The position numbers and the translations under genes were made by a program. Positions 6,092-11,313 of a stretch of DNA of 11,313 nt are shown piece by piece; positions within the stretch are counted from its first letter, which is position 1, and each line of letters starts with the position of its first letter. This DNA is from Coemansia sp. RSA 1804 (lineage: Eukaryota; Kickxellomycota; Kickxellomycetes; Kickxellales; Kickxellaceae). Below the pieces are notes generated by a model, which was not told the DNA's origin, made no database searches, and saw nothing but the letters and a program-made list of their open reading frames with translations. The DNA lies in assembly GCA_027578815.1 (NCBI GenBank), contig JANBTH010000788.1, positions 1-11,313 on the forward strand. The letters are read 5' to 3'.

Positions 6092-8617
6092 TCAGCTGGC
6101 GGTGGTGTTCTTGGGCGCAGGGTCCTCGGGCGAGGATGACGAAGACTGGTCAAGCACAAAGTCCTCGTACTGCACCTTCTCCTTGAAGGGCCGCTTGCCA
6201 AGGAGGTTGAGCATGTCCTCACGCCCAAGCACCTCCTTCTTCAGCAGCAGCTGTGCAACCTTCTCGACCTCGGCACGCTTCTCCGTCAGCAGCTTCAGCG
6301 TGGCACTGTAGGCCTCGGTGATCATCTTGCGCACCTCCTGATCAATGATCTCGGCTGTAGCTTCGGAGTACGGCTTCTGGAACTGCTCGTCCTTCTGCGG
6401 ATCCGTGAAGTTGACCTGGCCAACGCGCTTGTTCATGCCGTACTGCACGATCTGCGCATAGGCCATGCGCGTGACCTTCTGCAGGTCGTCGGATGCGCCG
6501 GTGGTGATGACTTTGAAGAAGATCTCCTCCGATGCGCGGCCACCCAGCGTCATGCACATGCGGTCGTGGAGCTGCTCGGTCGAGAACAGATACTGGTCCT
6601 TTGGCAGGTACTGCGCGTACCCGAGCGCTCCCTGGCCGCGCGGGATAATCGACACCTTCAGCAGCGGATCGGCATGCCGCATAAACCACCCAACCACCGC
6701 GTGTCCGGCCTCGTGGTACGCAACCGTCTTCTTCTCATCGGGCGACAGCACGCGCGACTTCTTCTCCAGCCCGGCTATCACTCGCTCGATGGCCTGCTCA
6801 AAGTGGTTGTGCTCCACCTGCTTGGACCCTGCGCGTGCCGCAATCAGCGCTGCCTCATTGCACACATTGGCAATGTCGGCACCCGAGAACCCAGGTGTCA
6901 TGGCTGCCATCTTGTTGGCCAGCTTCGCCTTGTCCTCGCTGGTGAGAATCGGTCCAAGATGCACACGGAAGATGTCGGCGCGACCCTTGATGTCTGGACG
7001 ATCGATCGAGATGTGGCGGTCAAAGCGGCCAGGACGCATCAGCGCCGGATCAAGCACGTCCGGTCTGTTGGTGCCGGCAAGAATGACGATATGCTCGCTC
7101 GTTCCAAATCCGTCCATCTCGACAAGCAGCTGGTTAAGCGTTGCCTCGCGCTCATCGTTGCCACCGTACGATCCACCACGCCCGCGCGCCTTTCCAATCG
7201 CGTCAATTTCGTCAATGAAGATGATGCACGGCGAGTTCTTCTTTGCCGTCTGGAACAGGTCGCGGATGCGTGCCGATCCGACGCCCACAAACATCTCGAC
7301 AAACTCAGATCCCGACACCGAGAGGAACGGAACACCGGCCTCGCCTGCTGTGGCCTTGGCAAGCAGCGTCTTTCCGGTTCCAGGAGGTCCCGACAGAATG
7401 GCACCCTTGGGGATCTTTGCACCCAAACGCTCGTACACCTCGGGCTCCTTCAGGAACTTGACAAACTCCATGATCTCCTCCTTGGCCTCGTCGCATCCTG
7501 CAACGTCCTTGAAGGCTATCTTCACATCTGTCTCCTTGTTGTACATCCGCGCACGGCTCTTGGCAACCCCAAAGATCCCGCCAGCGCCCCCGCCGCCACC
7601 TGCGCCAGGCACCTTGCGCGACATCCAGATAAAGGCTCCGATCAGCAAAAGCGTCGGTGCAAAGTGCAGGATCGTCGATCCAATGCTGACCTCCGTGCGG
7701 TACTCGACGGGGATGCGCTGCGAGGGAGGAATTCCAAGCTCGTTCTGCGCGTCGTCAAGCTGCTTCTCAAACGCCTCCACCGATCCAATCGTGAATGTGA
7801 CGCTCTGCTGCCCCGCGCTTGACGTGCTGCTACCGCTGTTACCCGCATACCCGTTGCTTGCGCCGCCTGAGCGCAGCACTGCGCGCACCGTGTTGCGGTT
7901 GACCACAACGACGCGCTCAACCATCCCGCGGTCCAGATACACGCGCCGGAACTCCTGCCACGTGATCTGCTTGTTTTCGTCGCCCTTCATCAGTCTGTAC
8001 AGCTCAAACGTAAAGAACACCCCCATGGCAATCTCCGTCCAATGCGTGTTTTTCACGGTGCCAAAAAAGTCAGCGTTGTCTTCCTTTTGATCCTTCTTTG
8101 GGCCGCCGGCCTTCTGCTCCCCAGCGCCAGCCTCCTCATTCTTCTCCTCCCCTTCCTTCTTTGGGGGCTTGCTTTCGCCCTCTTTCTTCGCTGGATCTGG
8201 ATCTGGCTTTGGTGACTGATCGGCTGGTTTTTCCGCATCCTTCTTGTCCTGGGCATTCTCTGACCGCCACTTCTTGGTTGGCTTTTTCAAAAAGTTGTCA
8301 AACCCAACCGGGATTTTGTTATCCTCACCGTCCCCCGAGTCGTTGCCGTTATCGTCCTTCTTATTGTTGTTATTCTTCCGGTTGATGTCAGAAAGTCTCG
8401 ATGAGCTGTGGATCGCACGCACCGCGCCAAACACCGAAGCCGCCGGTGCACCTGCTGGTTTCGCATAGCTGTGGTGTTTGGCCGAGTGGCTGCGAAGGCT
8501 GTTGGCGCCAAGCACTGCGCTTACCGTGGCAAAAGTCCGGTTCGTGCAGCTGGCCGCACGACGCCCGACTATTGCTCGGCTCGGCGGCAAAACAGATTGC
8601 GCAAATGAAGATATCAT
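6092..8617 (-). CDS. AFG3: Mitochondrial m-AAA protease subunit (AFG3/YTA12 family)
   Basis: This is an ATP-dependent zinc metalloprotease of the mitochondrial inner membrane, active on the matrix side. It degrades unassembled membrane proteins and processes factors such as the ribosomal protein bL32m. The 841 residues begin MISSFAQSVLPPSRAIVGRR, a clear presequence. A charged K/E/D/P linker (about 80-185) follows, then membrane segments near 196-210 and 314-332. The AAA module has Walker A GPPGTGKT (410-417), pore loop MFVGVG (442-447), Walker B IIFIDE (465-470) and arginine fingers in RPGRFDR (528-534). The protease site HEAGH is at 635-639, with the third zinc ligand expected at Asp711 (GASDDL). 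The C-terminus (RPFKEKVQYEDFV) resembles AFG3/AFG3L2 more than YTA12. ATG at 8617-8615 is the first in frame; its context (T at -3) is weak, but no other Met precedes the first membrane segment. There are no introns. Confidence 0.95.
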   Translation of the reverse strand: MISSFAQSVLPPSRAIVGRRAASCTNRTFATVSAVLGANSLRSHSAKHHSYAKPAGAPAASVFGAVRAIHSSSRLSDINRKNNNNKKDDNGNDSGDGEDNKIPVGFDNFLKKPTKKWRSENAQDKKDAEKPADQSPKPDPDPAKKEGESKPPKKEGEEKNEEAGAGEQKAGGPKKDQKEDNADFFGTVKNTHWTEIAMGVFFTFELYRLMKGDENKQITWQEFRRVYLDRGMVERVVVVNRNTVRAVLRSGGASNGYAGNSGSSTSSAGQQSVTFTIGSVEAFEKQLDDAQNELGIPPSQRIPVEYRTEVSIGSTILHFAPTLLLIGAFIWMSRKVPGAGGGGGAGGIFGVAKSRARMYNKETDVKIAFKDVAGCDEAKEEIMEFVKFLKEPEVYERLGAKIPKGAILSGPPGTGKTLLAKATAGEAGVPFLSVSGSEFVEMFVGVGSARIRDLFQTAKKNSPCIIFIDEIDAIGKARGRGGSYGGNDEREATLNQLLVEMDGFGTSEHIVILAGTNRPDVLDPALMRPGRFDRHISIDRPDIKGRADIFRVHLGPILTSEDKAKLANKMAAMTPGFSGADIANVCNEAALIAARAGSKQVEHNHFEQAIERVIAGLEKKSRVLSPDEKKTVAYHEAGHAVVGWFMRHADPLLKVSIIPRGQGALGYAQYLPKDQYLFSTEQLHDRMCMTLGGRASEEIFFKVITTGASDDLQKVTRMAYAQIVQYGMNKRVGQVNFTDPQKDEQFQKPYSEATAEIIDQEVRKMITEAYSATLKLLTEKRAEVEKVAQLLLKKEVLGREDMLNLLGKRPFKEKVQYEDFVLDQSSSSSPEDPAPKNTTAS

Positions 8618-9017
8618 TAACACAACTCCTGCTTTTTTCTGTTTGTTTAATTCCCTTGCGATTATTAGAACAAAGGTCACCAAACTCCCGCTTTAACCAC
8701 CCCCAGTCAAAGAGAAACAATATTGCAATAATAGAATAGTATTAAATAGGGTGTGTAAGAAGTAAAAGAGAAGCAGAGCCAAAGAGAGAATTACCAGCTG
8801 CTGGATTCGTCTTCTAAACTTAAAAAAGCTTGGCCAAATATCTCGCATGTTTTTTTTCATAATTTCTCTTTGCTTCGGGCCAACCAGGCGATGCTGGGAA
8901 ACGCCAGCACGTTGCGCTTATCAAAAGCAAAACGGGCCGGGTGTGGAAAAAATGGCGTAAGCGAGCAAAATGCCGCTGTTGCTGAATCCGGCTCAGCTAA
9001 ATAATCAGTGCTGCGGC

Positions 9018-9068
9018 CATGATCCGTAGAATCTGATCATGCTGTCACGTGAACGTGCGTGTCATTGG
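9018..9068. promoter_or_regulatory. Clustered regulatory motifs: 7-bp inverted repeat, E-box TCACGTGA, inverted CCAAT
   Basis: CATGATC (9018-9024) and GATCATG (9035-9041) flank a 10-base spacer, like a half-site pair for a dimeric factor. Three bases on, TCACGTGA (9045-9052) is the extended E-box bound by Cbf1-type bHLH proteins. ATTGG at 9064-9068 is an inverted CCAAT box, the HAP-complex site common before respiratory genes. Binding is inferred from motif match only. Confidence 0.4.
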
Positions 9069-9287
9069 TGGGATTATTTGCCAAGACTTTTTGAGCAAGA
9101 AGGCGAAAGAAGACGCTGAAACACCGAAAGCAGCTGGAATATGAGAGAAGGACGTCAGAAGTTCTCCGCAACAACCACCACACTCAACTGAAGAAGAAAA
9201 GAGAGCTTCAAGCCATTGCGTCTAGCAAAAAAGTATCAAACAGTATCTGCGACAAAAAGAGAAGGCTGAAAGGCTGACAAGGCGCCC

Positions 9288-9467
9288 ATGTGGCTACGAA
9301 AAAAGAATACCATGGTCTTTCACCTCTTTTTCGCTTTGGTAAATTATTATTTCTTTTTCATTCTTTGTGCTACTTGCAAATCCCCTTTGTCCTTTTTTAT
9401 CTTTTTAATTTGCCAACCCCTTCTCCATTTGTTTCTACACTATTTTAAATCCACCCTTGGGCTGTAA
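9288..9467 (+). CDS. Upstream open reading frame before the Rab5-like gene
   Basis: ATG at 9288 opens 59 codons ending at TAA 9465-9467, 20 bases before the Rab5-like ATG. The peptide starts MWLRKKNTMVFHLFFALV and is strongly hydrophobic (Phe, Leu, Tyr), which follows from the pyrimidine-rich leader and need not reflect selection. If transcription starts upstream of 9288 it would reduce Rab5 translation. If it starts inside the CT tract, the frame is irrelevant. Confidence 0.25.
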   Translation: MWLRKKNTMVFHLFFALVNYYFFFILCATCKSPLSFFIFLICQPLLHLFLHYFKSTLGL

Positions 9468-9487
9468 TAAATAAGAAAATAGGCGAA

Positions 9488-10658
9488 ATGTCGCAAGCAA
9501 ACAGCAACGCCAGTGGCACTCGTGAAGACTCTTCGGGCGACGTGAACACACCGCCGCCGCGTGAGGCGCCAGCCAAGCCAATTCAGATCAAGGTCGTTTT
9601 GCTCGGTATGTTGAATCGCTGAGATGCAAAATCCGGAGGGGCATCCTCTTCTTATCCCTTCATCTCCAGCATCCTTTTCTCTCCCACCCCCAGAATTCTA
9701 CTTCTAAAGTTTCTGCTGGCTATGTGTGCCTGCGCCACAACTGCTTCCTTTTTTTCTGTCAGTATAATGTAGGTGATGCGGCGGTCGGCAAGTCAAGCCT
9801 TGTTTTGCGGTTTGTAAACAACGAGTTCCAGGAGAACAAAGAGCCAACGATTGGAGGTAGGTTCCAAAGACTGCTTGCTTAATATTCACACGCCAATGGA
9901 AAGCGCAATGTTGCATCTATGTGGTGGTGTGTGTATATGATGTCCTTTTTCTTTGCTTTTTTTTTCTGTGTCCGCCTTGCTAACAACTTTTTTCAGAGTA
10001 TCTCTGGTAACTTCCGTATGTAGCTGCATTCCTCACACAAAAGGTGCGTCTTGACGACTCGGTGCTGAAGCTCGATATCTGGGACACCGCCGGACAAGAG
10101 AGATTCCACTCTCTGGCGCCCATGTACTATCGCAGCGCACACGCAGCAGTTGTTGTCTACGACATTACACGCGCAGAGTCGTTGGACAGAGCAAAGTCGT
10201 GGATCAAGGAGCTGCACCGGCAGGCAAGCCCAAACATTGTGATTGCGCTGGTTGGAAACAAACTTGACCTGATCAAAGATGACGAAAGCGAGAGTGCGGC
10301 AGAAGCCCAGGAGAACGCTGAAGAGAGCGAACAGAACGAGAATGCCGGCACCGAGCCTGAAGAGAACCAGGCGGCTCGCGAAGGCAAGGAGCGTCAGATT
10401 GACGCATCCACGGCGCGCGCATACGCAGAGCAGAATGGACTCCTGTTCCTGGAGACCAGCGCAAAGACCGGGAAGGGCGTTGTTGAGACATTTACAGAGA
10501 TCACCAAGAAGCTTGATCTCAACCAGATCACCAGCAGGAACTTCGCATCGCGGCCCGGACAGCTCAACTCGGGCAATGCCACCGTCAACCTCGCCGGCCC
10601 TGGGTTTGGCGACGGCAGCCAGAGCGAGCAGAGAAACGTGGATGGCTGTGCTTGCTGA
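9488..10658 (+). CDS. YPT5: Rab5-type small GTPase (Ypt5/Vps21-like), three exons
   Basis: This is a Ras-superfamily GTPase of early endosomes that controls endosome fusion and vacuolar sorting. Exons 9488-9605, 9773-9856 and 10024-10658 join to 279 codons (278 residues plus stop); both introns split a codon after its first base. The product has a Pro-rich N-terminal extension (1-31), P-loop GDAAVGKSS (40-48), Rab5-specific switch I PTIGAAFLTQ (64-73), DTAGQE (88-93), NKLD (146-149) and ETSAKTG (211-217). It ends in CAC, a double geranylgeranylation site. It is about 60 residues longer than usual Rab5, mainly from the N-terminal extension and an acidic insertion (about 152-188) between the guanine-binding motifs. 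The Ser normally before the switch I Thr is Pro64. Splice sites were chosen because only they restore the Rab5 P-loop and switch I. Confidence 0.92.
9606..9772 (+). other. Intron 1 of the Rab5-like gene
   Basis: This 167-nt intron begins GTATGT and ends ATGTAG. Joining 9605 to 9773 gives LLG-DAAVGKSS, the P-loop. A CAG at 9760-9762 after a long T run looks like a stronger acceptor, but its use would read GTA TAA and stop. No strong branch point is seen; TCTAAAG near 9703 is a candidate. Confidence 0.85.
9857..10023 (+). other. Intron 2 of the Rab5-like gene
   Basis: This 167-nt intron begins GTAGGT and ends ATGTAG. Joining 9856 to 10024 gives PTIG-AAFLTQ, the Rab5 switch I. A near-perfect branch point GCTAAC lies at 9979-9984, followed by a T run and CAG at 9994-9996. 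That CAG would bring in TAA after four codons, so the productive acceptor must be the TAG 27 bases further on. Confidence 0.85.
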
Positions 10659-11155
10659 GCACAGAGATCCGGCATATGCTCACCTGCTGTCTCTCGCTTC
10701 TTCCTTTATCTGAGAACGCTCTTTATATTCCTTCTTTTGTAATTCACTTCATCTTCTCCTTTTCCCCTTTATTCCAGGTGCCATCCAGCAATATGCTTTT
10801 CTTGAGGTCTGGGTTGCAGCTACATTTTATTGTTGCTGTTATGGATACTTTGGCCAAGATGAGCGTGTCAGTATGACATGTTTCCTTTAGCTCTTCATTA
10901 TATTGTTTTCTCTACATCTATTCTTTAAAACAATAGCAAGGACAAGGTTATAAAGACAAGAAATACTTTTACCACGTTTTGTAAACCAACCGATGCTATG
11001 TAATGGAAATTCCGCACGTGTGGATGATTATTTCCTTTCTACACTGACTTTTTGTCCTCAATCGCACTCTATTGTTAATATGCACTGCTTTGTTTATATC
11101 AAAAACAACAAACAAAACAAACAGACTGTGAATAGAAAATACCAACATAGATAGG
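10659..11155. other. Convergent 3' spacer, no gene seen
   Basis: About 500 AT-rich bases lie between the Rab5-like stop and the stop of the minus-strand gene to the right. It presumably holds both 3' UTRs. A simple A/C-rich tract (AAACAAC-type) runs at 11100-11124. A pyrimidine run followed by TTCCAG ends at 10777 and resembles a splice acceptor, but I see no partner donor. No RNA gene or mobile element is visible. Confidence 0.55.
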
Positions 11156-11313
11156 CTATTTAGATCTGTTCTTTTTGCTCTTCTTGTCCTTTTTCATGTT
11201 CTCGTCTTTCGACTTTGATTTTGATTTCGACTTTGACTTGTCTTTGGCTTTCTTGTCGCCTTTGGTCTTCTCCTTTTTGGTCTTTTTTCTGGACTCGTCC
11301 AACACATCAGCAC
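11156..11313 (-). CDS. C-terminal end of a lysine-rich protein (5' part outside window)
   Basis: Read on the minus strand from 11311 the frame is open for 51 residues to TAG at 11158-11156. It begins ADVLDESRKKTKKEKTKG, runs through a Ser-Lys dipeptide repeat (KSKSKSKSKSK) and ends MKKDKKSKKNRSK. Such tails are nucleolar or nucleic-acid-binding extensions in many unrelated proteins, so the family cannot be named. Ser-Lys codons vary (TCA/TCG, AAA/AAG), which points to a selected protein tail and not a recent DNA slippage repeat. The gene is convergent with the Rab5-like gene. Confidence 0.7.
   Translation of the reverse strand, partial: ADVLDESRKKTKKEKTKGDKKAKDKSKSKSKSKSKDENMKKDKKSKKNRSK

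Larger units (their letters stand above)
8618..9487. promoter_or_regulatory. Divergent promoter of the AFG3-like and Rab5-like genes
   Basis: The 870-base spacer lies between two divergently transcribed genes, so it must hold both promoters. Near its middle are an inverted repeat CATGATC/GATCATG (9018-9041), an 8-bp palindrome TCACGTGA (9045-9052) and an inverted CCAAT box ATTGG (9064-9068), all within 51 bases. A hairpin TGCTGG/CCAGCA lies at 8892-8909. Towards Rab5 the plus strand becomes pyrimidine-rich (9310-9450). I see no RNA gene or repeat element. Confidence 0.6.

Noticed and set aside
6465..8090. A very long open frame on the plus strand (541 codons) opposite the AFG3-like gene, and others like it in the next frame
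   Set aside because: It lies wholly antisense to a gene with intact AAA and protease motifs. GC-rich third positions on the coding strand remove stops from the opposite strand. The product has no domain and its composition (Ser, Arg, Pro) is typical of antisense translation.
8618..8683. N-terminal extension of the AFG3-like protein to 8683
   Set aside because: It would begin at GTG. The ATG at 8617 directly gives a proper mitochondrial presequence.
10741..10777. Pyrimidine tract and TTCCAG resembling a splice acceptor downstream of the Rab5-like stop
   Set aside because: The Rab5-like protein already ends in the expected CAC prenylation site, and I see no good donor to pair with it. It could only be a 3' UTR intron or chance.
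1..11313. CRISPR arrays, tRNA or rRNA genes, intact transposons, prokaryotic operons or a toxin/defence cluster
   Set aside because: None was visible on reading both strands. The gene set is eukaryotic housekeeping, with spliceosomal introns and mitochondrial targeting.

Overview
The window is nuclear DNA from a fungus. The genes are eukaryotic: a spliced Rab5-type GTPase, a mitochondrial m-AAA protease with a targeting presequence, a mitochondrial-type tryptophanyl-tRNA synthetase and a Pho85-type cyclin. They lie close together on both strands, with short or absent introns and pyrimidine-rich leaders. The orphan protein at 1577-2962 resembles, to my eye, the weak-LRR/F-box-like proteins expanded in Kickxellomycotina (Coemansia or Linderina relatives). 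That lineage guess is an inference held at low confidence.

Layout, left to right. (1) 1-147: 3' end of an unidentified plus-strand gene. (2) 148-1576: long AT-rich stretch with no convincing gene; it holds a hairpin, an 11-bp inverted repeat, one intron-like segment and a small CxxC-containing frame. (3) 1577-2962: 461-residue orphan protein, plus strand. (4) 3066-4190: mitochondrial tryptophanyl-tRNA synthetase (MSW1-like), minus, convergent with the orphan gene. (5) 4506-5384: Pho85-type cyclin, minus, upstream of and in the same frame as the synthetase. (6) 5385-6091: cyclin promoter/leader. (7) 6092-8617: m-AAA protease subunit (AFG3-like), minus. (8) 8618-9487: shared divergent promoter with a TCACGTGA site. 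(9) 9488-10658: Rab5/Ypt5-like GTPase, plus, three exons. (10) 10659-11155: convergent 3' spacer. (11) 11156-11313: C-terminal end of a lysine-rich protein, minus, cut by the window edge.

The genes do not form a pathway. Two act in mitochondria (tryptophan charging, and inner-membrane proteolysis/ribosome maturation), one in early endosome traffic, and one in CDK control. Everything looks like ordinary housekeeping except the orphan protein.

I did not find a new multi-gene system. The points most worth a second look are as follows. Both Rab5 introns are 167 nt and each has an upstream CAG acceptor that would create an immediate stop. The Rab5-like protein has an acidic insertion of about 37 residues. 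A single TAA separates the cyclin from 105 further open codons that run in frame into the synthetase ATG, and these end in a presequence-like stretch. The orphan gene also differs in codon use from its neighbours.
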